Positions 33,783 through 43,848 of a stretch of 55,338 nt of DNA are shown here, piece after piece. The first letter of the stretch is position 1; every line of letters starts with the position of its first letter. Under the pieces are notes generated by a model. That model saw only the letters and a program-made list of their open reading frames with translations. It did no database searches and had not been told where the DNA came from. The position numbers and the translations under genes were made by a program. The stretch is from Flavobacterium sp. HTF (lineage in GTDB: Bacteria > Bacteroidota > Bacteroidia > Flavobacteriales > Flavobacteriaceae), in the NCBI RefSeq assembly GCF_003105115.1, contig NZ_QETH01000026.1, forward strand, positions 1 through 55,338. Direction: 5' to 3'.

Positions 33783-33806
33783 AAAAGGGGAAAAAGCCCC
33801 TTTTTT
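33783..33806. terminator. Hairpin AAAAGGGG-N6-CCCCTTTT with T-run
   Basis: An 8-bp perfect stem (33783-33790 with 33797-33804), loop AAAAAG, and T6 on the plus strand. On the minus strand the stem is followed by TTTTATT, so it can work both ways. On the minus strand it would insulate the eCIS leader from antisense transcripts of the gene to the right. On the plus strand no upstream promoter was found. Confidence 0.6.
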
Positions 33807-33988
33807 ATCCGTATTTTTGCGGTTAAATTATTGATTATAAATACCTTGTGTGTGTTTTTGCAGTTTGCTTTATTTTGTCGAAAAAGAAATTTAGAAGGTA
33901 TAAAAAGCATTTAGTTTTTTAAGGATGAAATCTAAAAATAATGGGTTTTTTGAGTAAGACAGAGACAAAAAAAGACAGATAATAATAG

Positions 33989-33996
33989 TAAATTTG
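33989..33996 (+). promoter_or_regulatory. Candidate -7 element TAAATTTG
   Basis: Matches TAnnTTTG, 34 nt before the ATG at 34031. No TTG/TTTG box at the right distance upstream, so support is partial. Confidence 0.4.
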
Positions 33997-34012
33997 CCTG
34001 ATCAACTGCTAA

Positions 34013-34390
<378 letters not shown>

Positions 34391-34414
34391 AGTATTCGGC
34401 CCTGTTTTCTATCA

Positions 34415-34642
34415 TTATATTTTTCGAAACAATTCTGAAATTTCAACATCCAAAGCCTTACGGATTCTCATTAGTTTATCAATCCCCATAATTTGCTTTC
34501 CAGACATATACCTTCTCAATGCTTCGATATCAAGATCTGAATCGTGAGCTACATGTCTTACTTTAAGACTTTTTTCTTTAATAATCTCTTTAATATTATT
34601 TCCTATAATCCTCACAGATTCAGGTACCTCAGTTTTTCTCAT
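34415..34642 (-). CDS. Small XRE-type helix-turn-helix protein, 75 aa
   Basis: A one-domain DNA-binding protein: VRIIGNNIKEIIKEKSLKVR (helix 1), HVAHDSDLDIEALRRYMSGK (recognition region) and IDKLMRIRKALDVEISELFR. ATG start at 34642. It lies between a convergent hypothetical gene and a divergent membrane-protease gene. The target is unknown; it might regulate itself or the gene at 34824. Confidence 0.82.
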   Translation of the reverse strand: MRKTEVPESVRIIGNNIKEIIKEKSLKVRHVAHDSDLDIEALRRYMSGKQIMGIDKLMRIRKALDVEISELFRKI

Positions 34643-34823
34643 TTTTTAATTATTTAAAGCTGAATATTTATTGTAATAAAATAACTATATATTAGCCAAA
34701 AATACATGCTTATCCGGAAGAGACAAAACATTTAAGGCTTTCTGTGAAAGTTGATTTAAGTTGTTGTTTTCCATTTCTTTAAGTCATGGTTTGTCCACTT
34801 GCATTAAAAAAGAGATTGTAATT

Positions 34824-35378
34824 ATGATTGAAAAAAAGAGTAACAGCATAAACTTAAAATACATTTTTTTAGTTTTTATTGCCGTTTTTTTAAGTACGAT
34901 TTGCCACGAATTAGCACATTGGGGAATGGGAGAGATTCTGGGAAATAAAATGACAGTATCATTAAATACTGCAAAACCAATTTCTGGCGAATATTTAGCG
35001 GAATGGCACAGAAACTATGTAACGCTGGCCGGGCCATTATTCACACTTTTACAGGCAATTCTATGTTACTTTTTGATCATGAAGTATAAGAAAATCGAGA
35101 TATATCCATTTCTCTTTTTTCCTTTTGTAATGCGGTTTGCTGCCGGATTAATAAATCTGAAAAGTCCAAACGATGAAGGCAGACTTGGACTTTCTCTTGG
35201 AATAGGATTGCTAACAATTTCAGTTTTCGTTTGTTTTTTTCTCTTTATCCTAGTGCGAAAAGCAACAAAAGAACTCCAAATAAACTGGAAATTGAATACT
35301 CTGAGTTTTATTTTATGCTGCATCTTTTTGTTGTTACTAACATTTATTGATGCAAAATTTAAAATCAGGATTATCTAA
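34824..35378 (+). CDS. M50-like membrane metalloprotease homologue
   Basis: A 184-aa membrane protein. The first helix carries H28-E-L-A-H32 (STICHELAHWGMGEILG), a following TLAGPLFTLLQAIL segment resembles the (A)GPxxN-type second conserved segment of site-2 proteases, and NDEGR after the next helix may supply the Asp that helps bind zinc. There are four or five membrane helices. I chose ATG 34824, because the longer frame from TTG 34761 has no sign of conservation. The typical DG motif of M50 is altered, so activity is uncertain. It has no obvious functional neighbour. Confidence 0.7.
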   Translation: MIEKKSNSINLKYIFLVFIAVFLSTICHELAHWGMGEILGNKMTVSLNTAKPISGEYLAEWHRNYVTLAGPLFTLLQAILCYFLIMKYKKIEIYPFLFFPFVMRFAAGLINLKSPNDEGRLGLSLGIGLLTISVFVCFFLFILVRKATKELQINWKLNTLSFILCCIFLLLLTFIDAKFKIRII

Positions 35379-35447
35379 TCTGAAGACTATATAATTTTGA
35401 AAATAAATAAAATGAAAAGAATATTACGATAATCTCTTTCTTAGATA

Positions 35448-36182
35448 TTATGTTTCGCGCTCAAATTCAAGTGTATAGGTAAAACTGTCTGCCTTATAAT
35501 ATCCTACGTTCCATTCGAGAGGTCTGCTGCCCGGATCAAAAACAAATCTTTTACGTTTCAATATTGGCTCTCCGGTTTTTATTTCTAATTTTTCAGCCAA
35601 AACGGAATCTGAACTGATGGCACTAATCTCTTCTTTAGACAATTTTGCAATTGAATTATAATCCTGTCCCAGTATTTCATATAACGGACGTGAAAAATCC
35701 TCATTGCCTGTTAAGCCAATTCTGGGGTTAAAATAAGATATGAAATAAACAAAAGGATATTCGGCTTTGCCTCTTACTCTTTCTAATTTTAGAATCCTCA
35801 CATCATCTTTAATATCAAAAAACAAACAAAGTTCTTCATTTGGTTTCACCCAGCTTAAATGCAATTCATAATTTTTGGTTTCTATGCCCAGGGCTTTCAT
35901 TTCCTGCGAAAAACTCAGCCAATTTTGTGCTTTTGAACTAACAGATGTCTTTTTTGCAAAAGTCCCAACTCCTTTTTTTCGCATTAGCAGCCCTTCATAA
36001 ACCAGTTTATTTATAGACTGGCGCAAGGTACTTCTGGAAATTCCTAATTGTTTAGACAAATCCATTTCGTTAGGTAATTTTACCCCTTTCTGATACTCTT
36101 CAGACTTAATTGCTACTCTTAATTGTTCTTCTATCTGAATATGAAGCGGGATAGGACTACTGTGATTTAATGTTATTTTCAT
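35448..36182 (-). CDS. GntR-family (HutC/UTRA) transcriptional regulator of the mannan locus
   Basis: A 244-aa repressor-type protein. It has a winged HTH (about residues 8-75: SEEYQKGVKLPNEMDLSKQL, GISRSTLRQSINKLVYEGLL, MRKKGVGTFA) and a UTRA ligand domain (about 95-240, PFVYFISYFNPRIGL, EPILKRKRFVFDPGSRPLEW). UTRA domains sense sugars or sugar phosphates. It is divergent from the ROK-PMI gene; a promoter for each lies in the shared 258-nt gap. The likely effector is mannose or mannose-6-phosphate, and the likely target is the mannan operon. Confidence 0.92.
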   Translation of the reverse strand: MKITLNHSSPIPLHIQIEEQLRVAIKSEEYQKGVKLPNEMDLSKQLGISRSTLRQSINKLVYEGLLMRKKGVGTFAKKTSVSSKAQNWLSFSQEMKALGIETKNYELHLSWVKPNEELCLFFDIKDDVRILKLERVRGKAEYPFVYFISYFNPRIGLTGNEDFSRPLYEILGQDYNSIAKLSKEEISAISSDSVLAEKLEIKTGEPILKRKRFVFDPGSRPLEWNVGYYKADSFTYTLEFERET

Positions 36183-36302
36183 ACTTATTTATCAAATTCA
36201 TTACGAATCATTCATTTCTGTTAAACATTTAAAATCAATGTTTTTCAGGCCAAAAGAGCAATACCACGTAACGATAAAACCATTTTATTTAAAATACTCC
36301 TA

Positions 36303-36334
36303 CAAAGTTACTTTATTTTTTTGATAAAAAACAA
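36303..36334 (-). promoter_or_regulatory. Promoter of the GntR gene (TTG-N21-TAACTTTG, minus strand)
   Basis: Minus-strand TTG (36334-36332) and TAACTTTG (36310-36303), spaced 21 nt, fit the Flavobacterium consensus. Transcription would start near 36296, leaving a leader of about 110 nt. Its -33 box lies within 10 bp of the divergent promoter's -33 box. Confidence 0.55.
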
Positions 36335-36342
36335 TAACCTGC

Positions 36343-36373
36343 TTTGTAGTATGATAACAATTTATTTACTTTG
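36343..36373 (+). promoter_or_regulatory. Candidate promoter of the mannan operon (TTTG-N19-TTACTTTG)
   Basis: TTTG at 36343-36346, then 19 nt, then TTACTTTG (one mismatch from TAnnTTTG) ending at 36373. It points to ATG 36441. A TA-rich stretch with repeated ACAT (TACATACATATATACATG, 36388-36405) follows and may bind the GntR regulator. Confidence 0.42.
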
Positions 36374-36440
36374 CTACAACGATATTGTACATACATATAT
36401 ACATGTTGAAATTTACTGCTATTATTTTAATTTAAACTTT

Positions 36441-39125
36441 ATGAAATTTTATTATTTAGGTGTTGATATTGGAGGCTCGCATATATCAGGAGCTTTAGTT
36501 GATTCTGAGACAGGTTTACTTGTTGCAGATACTTATCAGAAAACGCTATTAGATTCGAATGGTCCCTGCCATTCCTTTTTCACAGGTTTTGAAAATCTGA
36601 TTGAAAAAATAATAGACAATCCCTCAAATATAACTTTGGCTCAAATTGGAGCCGTAGGTATCTCGATGCCCGGACCTTTTAATTACAAAGACGGTATTTC
36701 AGAAATCAACGGTGTCAAAAAATATGATTCCTTATTTGGCCTGAATGTAAAACAGGAAATTAAAAAGATTGTAAATAATATTCCGGTTTACTTTTTAAAC
36801 GATGCAGAAAGTTTTGCCATGGGCGAATACAAGGCAGGAGCAGCAATGTATAATTCGCGAAGTATTGTATTAACGTTAGGAACCGGTTTTGGAAGCACGT
36901 ACCTCATAAACGGAAGTGTACAATCAAAAGAAAAAAATGGAATACCCACCAATGGATATTTATACAATATTCCCTTTAAGAACGGAATTGCCGATGATTA
37001 TTTTTCGACAAGATGGTTTGTTGAAAAATGGAACCAATTGAATCGTGAAAAAGTCCATACTGTAAAAGAGATAACCACCCTGGCAGATAATAACGATTCT
37101 GATGCCCTTATTTTATTTGATGAATTTGCCGAAAATTTTATCGAATTCATGACTCCGCGAATATCAGACTTCCAACCCGAAAGCCTTGTTTTGGGAGGAG
37201 GAATAGCAAAAGCATCCCATCATTTTTTAGATAAGATCACCAAAAAAGTACAGGAAATTAACGAAACTAAAATTCAAATATGCAAACTATGGGACAAAGC
37301 TGCCATAACAGGAGCTGCCTTAAATGCAAGTAACTCTTTAAAAAATCAAGATTTGGAACAGAATAAAGAATGGCGTAAAACACAACAGTATCTAGCACCT
37401 GAAAAAAAAGTAAATAATGAAGTTACCTATGATGCTTATCCTTCATTTCCACTCGGAGAAAACAAGATAAAAGCGGGTACAGAAGAATTTGCAAAATGGA
37501 TCGAACAACACAAAACGATTATAATAGATGGGTATGTAGGTGTTTTTTGGCACCATTTGGTAGAAAATCTGGAAAAAGAACTTAAAAAAAGAGGTAAAAC
37601 GGTAAGATGGTTTCATGTAGATGCCGCGATGAAATCTTCGGATGAATTAGATCAGATGTTGGAGCCTTATCTTGGAGGTGATGATCCTCTTTTTGGAAAA
37701 ATTACCGATAAGAATTTAATAGACTGGTTTGATACTGAAAAATTAAAACTGATTAAGCCTGATACTTCAGCAGATATAAATATCCTGGTGGGTTGTGGAG
37801 CCTCTCTGGCTCAATGGCAGGCACCAATTGTTTATTTTGATTTACCAAAAAATGAGTTACAGTTTAGAGCCCGTGCCGGAATGGCAACGAATCTGGGATC
37901 TAAAAATAAAATAGACAATCGCAGGACCTATAAGCGTTTTTATTTTGTCGACTGGGTAGTTTTAAACAAACACAAAAACGAAATACTGCCTTTCATTGAT
38001 CTTGTTGTAGACGAACAAAGACCGGATAATTACTTGTTTATGACCGGAGATTCACTTCGTTCAGGACTTAGCCAAATGGCAAAAAATGTCTTTAGGCCAA
38101 GACCATGGTTCGAGCCTGGAGCATGGGGAGGAAGCTGGATGAAAGAGCAAATGGAAGGACTGAATAAGGAAGTCGAAAACCTTGCCTGGTCATTTGAACT
38201 TATGGTGCTGGAAAATGGGATAATGTTTGAAAGTGATCAATATCTACTGGAAGTTTCTTTTGATTTTTTGATGTTCAATAATTATCAGGAGGTATTGGGA
38301 GATTGTGCAGAAAAATTCAAATACGACTTTCCTATCCGATTTGATTTCCTGGATACTTTCGACGGAGGAAATCTTTCGATTCAATGCCACCCAACGCCTG
38401 AATATATCAAAGAAAATTTCGGAATGCCCTTTACCCAGGATGAAACCTATTACATTTTGGATTGTAAAAATGACCCGTTAGTATATTTAGGATTTCATGA
38501 AGGTGTAAAACCTGAAGAATTCCATCAAGCATTAATAGAGAGCCAAAAACAGGTAAAAGAATTAGATGTAGATAAATATATTCAAAAATTTACAGCAAAA
38601 AAACATGACCTTTTTTTAATACCCAACGGTACTATCCATGCTTCCGGAAGCAACAATCTGGTTCTTGAAATTAGCAGTGCTCCCTACATTTTCACTTTTA
38701 AAATGTACGATTGGTTGCGTCTCGATTTAGATGGGAAACCGCGACCGATAAATATTGAGCATGGCATGAAAAATTTAAATTTTGAAAGAAAAGGAAATCG
38801 TGTTGTTCCGGAATTGATTTCTGCGCCTTATGTCATTGCTCAAAAAGAAGAATATACACTGGAACATTTACCAACACATCCCGAACATTTTTATGATGTA
38901 CACCGATATACCTTAAATGACAAAATACATATTTCAACAAATAACAAATGCCATGTCTGGATGCTTATCGAAGGTACTTCTGTAATTATAGAAACTAAAA
39001 ACGGAATCAGGCAGCGTTTTAATTATGCAGAAACATTTGTAGTTCCGGCTTCTGCAGACAGTTACACCATATATAATGAAAATCCAAACGACAAAACCTT
39101 ATTGATAAAGGCTTTTGTGAAATAA
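36441..39125 (+). CDS. ROK sugar kinase fused to class I mannose-6-phosphate isomerase
   Basis: An 894-aa fusion. Residues 1-310 are a ROK kinase (YYLGVDIGGSHISGALVD phosphate loop, LGTGFGSTYLINGS), but the usual CxCGxxGC zinc loop is absent. Residues about 350-560 resemble a nucleoside-kinase-like domain (TIIIDGYVGVFWHHLVENLE) without a normal P-loop. Residues about 570-894 are a type I phosphomannose isomerase, with zinc ligands Q648/H650 (QCHP), E668 and H733 (GTIHASG). The reactions are mannose to mannose-6-phosphate and then to fructose-6-phosphate. I chose ATG 36441 because the longer frame from 36321 runs across the promoter region. It leads the mannan operon, 50 nt before susC. Confidence 0.87.
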   Translation: MKFYYLGVDIGGSHISGALVDSETGLLVADTYQKTLLDSNGPCHSFFTGFENLIEKIIDNPSNITLAQIGAVGISMPGPFNYKDGISEINGVKKYDSLFGLNVKQEIKKIVNNIPVYFLNDAESFAMGEYKAGAAMYNSRSIVLTLGTGFGSTYLINGSVQSKEKNGIPTNGYLYNIPFKNGIADDYFSTRWFVEKWNQLNREKVHTVKEITTLADNNDSDALILFDEFAENFIEFMTPRISDFQPESLVLGGGIAKASHHFLDKITKKVQEINETKIQICKLWDKAAITGAALNASNSLKNQDLEQNKEWRKTQQYLAPEKKVNNEVTYDAYPSFPLGENKIKAGTEEFAKWIEQHKTIIIDGYVGVFWHHLVENLEKELKKRGKTVRWFHVDAAMKSSDELDQMLEPYLGGDDPLFGKITDKNLIDWFDTEKLKLIKPDTSADINILVGCGASLAQWQAPIVYFDLPKNELQFRARAGMATNLGSKNKIDNRRTYKRFYFVDWVVLNKHKNEILPFIDLVVDEQRPDNYLFMTGDSLRSGLSQMAKNVFRPRPWFEPGAWGGSWMKEQMEGLNKEVENLAWSFELMVLENGIMFESDQYLLEVSFDFLMFNNYQEVLGDCAEKFKYDFPIRFDFLDTFDGGNLSIQCHPTPEYIKENFGMPFTQDETYYILDCKNDPLVYLGFHEGVKPEEFHQALIESQKQVKELDVDKYIQKFTAKKHDLFLIPNGTIHASGSNNLVLEISSAPYIFTFKMYDWLRLDLDGKPRPINIEHGMKNLNFERKGNRVVPELISAPYVIAQKEEYTLEHLPTHPEHFYDVHRYTLNDKIHISTNNKCHVWMLIEGTSVIIETKNGIRQRFNYAETFVVPASADSYTIYNENPNDKTLLIKAFVK

Positions 39126-39175
39126 CAGAAACACACTTTACTAATTAACCAAAATCTAAAATCAATTATGAATTT

Positions 39176-42100
39176 ATGAAAAACCACAAAGCACCCAGTC
39201 CGATTTTTTGGATCCACAGATCCAAAAAAACACGGCTAATTTTATCATTATTTTTGATAATTAATATGACCGTGTTATATGCACAAAATTCAATTTCGGG
39301 TACTGTAAAAGACAGTAAAACGCTCGAAACTATAGTTGGCGCAACAGTTAGTATAAAAGGAACCAAAACCGCTACCAGCACTAATTTTGATGGAGTTTAC
39401 ACTCTGAAAGCTCCGGTAAATTCGGTAATCGTAGTAAGCTTTCTGGGTTATGAAAGTATCCAAAAAACAGTAACCGGCAGCGCGGTTCTTGATTTCGTTT
39501 TAAAAGAAGAACAAAACCATCTAAAAGAGGTTGTTGTAGTAGGTTACGGCACTCAGAAAAAGGCAAATCTAACCTCCGCAATTAGTAAGGTAGGTTCAGA
39601 TGTTTTTGAAAACAAACCTGTCACCACCGCATCGCAGGCACTACAAGGAACGATTGCAGGATTAGTTATCCAGCAAGGATCAAGTGAGCCGGGTCAGGGA
39701 ACAAATATCAATATTCGCGGAATTGGAACTTTTCAATCGGGTACCTATCCCTTAATATTAATCGACGGTTTGGAAGGAAGTATTGACAATATCAATCCCA
39801 ATGATATCGAAAGCGTATCGGTTCTTAAAGATGCTTCTTCAGCAGCAGTCTATGGTTCAAGAGCTGCTAATGGGGTGATATTAATTACAACCAAAATGGG
39901 AAAATCCGGAAAAGTAAGAATTTCTTACGATTACATTTATGGAATGCAGCAGCCTACCAATATGCCCAAATATGCCAAGGCATGGGAATATGCGGAACTA
40001 AGGAACGAAGCTTTGATAAATTCGGGTTTACCGGCAAAATTCACACCGGATCAAATCAACGATTTCAAAAAAATGGGACAAGGTACCGTTTGGCTGAATG
40101 AAATTTACAGAGATAAAGCACCACAATCTACACAAAATCTTTCGATTGAAGGAGGTGGAGAAAAAACCTCATACCATATTTCGATTGGTCATGTTGATCA
40201 GCAAAGTTTATTTGAAGGTAACGACGATTATGGTCTGAAAAGAAATAATGCCAGAATAAATATCCACTCAAAGCTGTCCGAAAAATTAAATATAACAGCC
40301 AGCGGTGCTTACAATGGAGCGGTAATCAAAGAACATGCCTACTGGACCAACTGGCTTATAGAACAGGCAACCAGAATACCGGTAATATATCCTGTAAAAG
40401 ATGAAAAAGGAAACTATACCCTTCCAAGCGGTAGTAACTCTAACGGATTGGCCCGTTTAACAAAAGGAGGTATGAGAACCTATCAGAACGATGGTTTTGC
40501 AGGAAGCCTGACCGCAGAATGGTCGATAATAAAGGATCTGAAACTTAAAGGATTTTTTGGAGCCAACCTGTCCGATAATAATAATCATGAATTCAGAAAG
40601 TCCATTGATTATGCACCTTATACAGGAGGCGGAGACAATGAAAGCTCGGTGATGGATCGTTTTGACAGGACTTTGCTTCTTAACTCAACCCTTACTTTAA
40701 ACTATAATAAAAGAATAGGCGAAAATCATTCTTTTACCGGTTTATTAGGTATTTCTGAAGAAAAGAGCGACAGAAGATGGTTTCAGGCAAGAAAAATTGG
40801 AATTCCCGGAAATGAATTTGGAGTTCTGGGTAATGGAGCAGTAACAGATGAAAAAAACACGTTTGGTAACGGAGAAGAATGGGGAATTCAATCTTATTTT
40901 GGAAGAATAAACTATTCTTATAAGGATCGCTATCTTTTAGAAGGTAATGTGAGGGCAGATGGCTCGTCGCGTTTCTCTTCTGAAAACCGATGGGGAGTTT
41001 TCCCGTCATTCTCCGGAGCATGGAGAATCTCAAAAGAAAACTTCATGGAATCGGCGAGTTTTGTTAGCAATTTAAAAATCCGTGCTTCCTGGGGACAAGT
41101 TGGTAATCAGGATATCGGACTCTATAGATATTTGCGAACAGTTTCTGTTAATACCCAGGCATATTCTTTTAATGATAATCTGGCCAATGCTGCTTATTTC
41201 AGTGAAGCAAATCAGAACCTTAGTTGGGAAACCAGCGAAATGGTGGATTTTGGAATCGATGCCGGTTTCTTTAATAATAAATTGTCATTTACACTTGATT
41301 TATACAGTAAGGATTCTAAAGATGTACTAGTAAACAACCTTCCGGTTCCGGGAATTTATGGCAGCCAGTCGCCAACTCAAAATATTGGTACGGTAAACAA
41401 TAAAGGGTGGGAGTTTAGCACAACTTATTTATTTACCACAGGAAAAGTAAAACATTCCATCAATGCAAATATCGCCGATAATGTCAATGAAGTCACAGAT
41501 GACGGAGGAAGAACCCTGATTTCCGGAACTGATGTGGTTACGATCCTGAAAAAAGGATTTCCTCTGAACTCTTACTACGGATTAAAAAGTGATGGCTTTT
41601 TTCAAAATGCAAACGAAGTTGCCAATGGTCCAAAACAAAATTTTAATGCTGCTGGTGCAAAACCCGGAGACATAAGATATGTTGACAGAAATGGAGACGG
41701 GGTAATCAAGGAAGAAGATGACCGATTTATTTTAGGAAATCCATATCCTCGTTATACCTATGGTCTTACTTATACCGCTGAATGGAACGGGCTTGATTTA
41801 AGCATCTTTTTACAAGGCGTTGGAAAACGCAGTATGTGGATTAGAGGTGAAGGAGTAGAAGCGTTTCATAACAGCAATGAAGGTCCGGTAATGGATTATC
41901 ATATTGACAGATGGACCCCTGAAAATCCTAATGCCGAATATCCCCGTTTAACAATTGGTACTGAATCGGCAAATAACGCTGCCAAATCAGACTTTTGGAT
42001 AGAAGACGCATCTTATCTGCGCTTAAAAAATGTACAATTAGGATACACAATTCCTTCCCGATTTACCGATCAGTTAAGAGTGGCTAAATTCAGAGCTTAC

Positions 42101-42238
42101 ATTACCGGTCAGAATCTGGTAACATTAACCAAATTGAAAGCAGGATATGATCCCGAAATCAATTCTGGCGAAGCATCAAACGGGCGTGTATATCCGGTAA
42201 CAAAAGTTTTAGCCATCGGGCTTAGTGTTAACTTCTAA
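39176..42238 (+). CDS. SusC-like TonB-dependent outer-membrane transporter
   Basis: A 1020-aa protein with a signal peptide (hydrophobic LILSLFLIINMTVLYA), a CarboxypepD_reg-like domain (SISGTVKDSKTLETIVGATV), the TonB box/plug region (EVVVVGYGTQKKANLTSAIS, IRGIGTFQSGTYPLILIDGL) and a 22-strand-type barrel ending in a typical VTKVLAIGLSVNF. It forms the lidded pore with SusD for import of mannan oligosaccharides. An earlier ATG at 39167 hits a stop after two codons, so 39176 is the start. SusD follows within about 10 nt. Confidence 0.95.
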   Translation: MKNHKAPSPIFWIHRSKKTRLILSLFLIINMTVLYAQNSISGTVKDSKTLETIVGATVSIKGTKTATSTNFDGVYTLKAPVNSVIVVSFLGYESIQKTVTGSAVLDFVLKEEQNHLKEVVVVGYGTQKKANLTSAISKVGSDVFENKPVTTASQALQGTIAGLVIQQGSSEPGQGTNINIRGIGTFQSGTYPLILIDGLEGSIDNINPNDIESVSVLKDASSAAVYGSRAANGVILITTKMGKSGKVRISYDYIYGMQQPTNMPKYAKAWEYAELRNEALINSGLPAKFTPDQINDFKKMGQGTVWLNEIYRDKAPQSTQNLSIEGGGEKTSYHISIGHVDQQSLFEGNDDYGLKRNNARINIHSKLSEKLNITASGAYNGAVIKEHAYWTNWLIEQATRIPVIYPVKDEKGNYTLPSGSNSNGLARLTKGGMRTYQNDGFAGSLTAEWSIIKDLKLKGFFGANLSDNNNHEFRKSIDYAPYTGGGDNESSVMDRFDRTLLLNSTLTLNYNKRIGENHSFTGLLGISEEKSDRRWFQARKIGIPGNEFGVLGNGAVTDEKNTFGNGEEWGIQSYFGRINYSYKDRYLLEGNVRADGSSRFSSENRWGVFPSFSGAWRISKENFMESASFVSNLKIRASWGQVGNQDIGLYRYLRTVSVNTQAYSFNDNLANAAYFSEANQNLSWETSEMVDFGIDAGFFNNKLSFTLDLYSKDSKDVLVNNLPVPGIYGSQSPTQNIGTVNNKGWEFSTTYLFTTGKVKHSINANIADNVNEVTDDGGRTLISGTDVVTILKKGFPLNSYYGLKSDGFFQNANEVANGPKQNFNAAGAKPGDIRYVDRNGDGVIKEEDDRFILGNPYPRYTYGLTYTAEWNGLDLSIFLQGVGKRSMWIRGEGVEAFHNSNEGPVMDYHIDRWTPENPNAEYPRLTIGTESANNAAKSDFWIEDASYLRLKNVQLGYTIPSRFTDQLRVAKFRAYITGQNLVTLTKLKAGYDPEINSGEASNGRVYPVTKVLAIGLSVNF

Positions 42239-42248
42239 ATATTTAGAT

Positions 42249-43838
42249 ATGAAAACAAAACATATAATAGTACTATTGATAATGTGTGTCTTTTGGGGAT
42301 GCGAAAATCTCGACACACCATTATTAGATAAAGAATCGGATTTATCATTCTGGGATAAACCCGAAGACGCCCTTAATGCCTTAAACGCCTGTTATCCGGA
42401 TTTATACAATGCTGATCAGTTTATTTTTAATGAATCACTTTCTGATAATTCCTATACTAAAAGCAACAATGGATCACTGGTGAGAGATGTTGCAAATGGC
42501 AGTTATGATGCTTCGGCGGCATTAGTTCGTGATGTCTGGAATTCCAGATATGTAGGAATTAAACACTGCAATATCCTATTAGACAATATCGATAAAGTAC
42601 CGGGCTTAAGCAATGATATAAAAAACAGATACATTGCCGAGGCAAGGGCAATTCGTGCTTTCCATTATTTTATTTTAATGAATAATTTTGGCGATGTACC
42701 TCTGGTTACCAAAGAAATAAGCATCGAAGAATCTAAAAGAATTTCCCGAACTCCTAAAAATGAAGTATTACAATTTATTTTAGATGAGTTGGATTTTGCC
42801 AAAATCCTGCCTAATTCTTATGCTTCTACAGATAAAGGACGTTTTACAAAAGGAGCAGTATTGGCACTAAAAGCCAGGGTTTTGCTTTGTGAAAATCGTT
42901 GGCAGGAAGTGGCCAGCATTTGTGACGCACTTATAAACAAACATGAAGCAGGTAATCTGGATTTATTTTCAGGATCTTATGCCGATTTGTTCAAGCCACA
43001 GAATAAAAATAATATTGAGGTACTTCTGGATGTTCAGTTTATGGCTATAAACAGAGAGCAAAATACACAATATTATCTAATCCCTCCTTCATTTGGTGGC
43101 TTTGCAGCTATTTCGCCAACGCAGGAACTAGTTGATAATTATTTGTTATTAAATGGCAAAACGATTGCAGATGCCAGTTATAATGAACTAAATCCATATA
43201 ATAACAGAGATCCGCGTTTAGATGCTACCATCATAAGACATGGTTCTCAATTAGAAAATCCAAACGGAAGCTTTACGACTATAAATACAGCTTTAGGAAC
43301 CGGGGATGATGCTATAAACAATTCATCAAATTGTACTCCAACCGGATATTATGTATCTAAATTTTACGACAAAACAGCTCGTAATATGTTGTATTCCGGC
43401 TCAAACCTAATCCTCATTCGTTATGCAGATGTACTATTAATGTATGCCGAAGCAAAAGCGGAACTAAATGAATTCAGTCAGGCAGAATGGGATTTAACGA
43501 TTAAGAGACTGCGTACAAGAGCAGGATTTACAGATGCAAATGCTTTGAATTGCCCTACGGTTTCTAATACTGAAATGGAAGAAATCATACACCGCGAACG
43601 CCGTTCTGAGCTTGCAATGGAAGGGTTAAGATTAATGGATTTGCGTCGTTGGAAAACAGCCGAGATAGTCCTTAATGACTGGGTTCATGGCATGAAAACA
43701 AATGAAGCGCCACTGATTGACAATGGTTATGTACGTGTCGAGAAAAGAATATTCATGGCGAATAAAAATTACCTCTGGCCAATTCCGCAATCAGAAAGAG
43801 ATTTAAATAAAAACTTATCCCAAAATCCTAATTGGTAA
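42249..43838 (+). CDS. SusD/RagB-family glycan-binding lipoprotein
   Basis: A 529-aa lipoprotein. The signal peptide ends in a lipobox with Cys (VFWGCENLDTP), and the SusD fold shows AEARAIRAFHYFILMNNFGD (TPR part) and RRSELAMEGLRLMDLRRWKT near the C-terminus, ending LWPIPQSERDLNKNLSQNPN. It caps SusC and binds the glycan at the cell surface. I chose ATG 42249, after the SusC stop, because the upstream ATG at 42225 overlaps SusC and adds residues before the signal peptide. Confidence 0.94.
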   Translation: MKTKHIIVLLIMCVFWGCENLDTPLLDKESDLSFWDKPEDALNALNACYPDLYNADQFIFNESLSDNSYTKSNNGSLVRDVANGSYDASAALVRDVWNSRYVGIKHCNILLDNIDKVPGLSNDIKNRYIAEARAIRAFHYFILMNNFGDVPLVTKEISIEESKRISRTPKNEVLQFILDELDFAKILPNSYASTDKGRFTKGAVLALKARVLLCENRWQEVASICDALINKHEAGNLDLFSGSYADLFKPQNKNNIEVLLDVQFMAINREQNTQYYLIPPSFGGFAAISPTQELVDNYLLLNGKTIADASYNELNPYNNRDPRLDATIIRHGSQLENPNGSFTTINTALGTGDDAINNSSNCTPTGYYVSKFYDKTARNMLYSGSNLILIRYADVLLMYAEAKAELNEFSQAEWDLTIKRLRTRAGFTDANALNCPTVSNTEMEEIIHRERRSELAMEGLRLMDLRRWKTAEIVLNDWVHGMKTNEAPLIDNGYVRVEKRIFMANKNYLWPIPQSERDLNKNLSQNPNW

Positions 43839-43848
43839 AATCTAGTCT

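Noticed and set aside
34761..34823. Upstream TTG start for the M50-like protein
   Set aside because: The added residues are not helix- or signal-like, and a good ATG at 34824 directly precedes the first membrane helix.
36321..36440. Upstream start for the ROK-PMI fusion
   Set aside because: The extension runs through the promoter region and is unlike any ROK N-terminus; MKFYYLGVDIGG at 36441 is the normal start.
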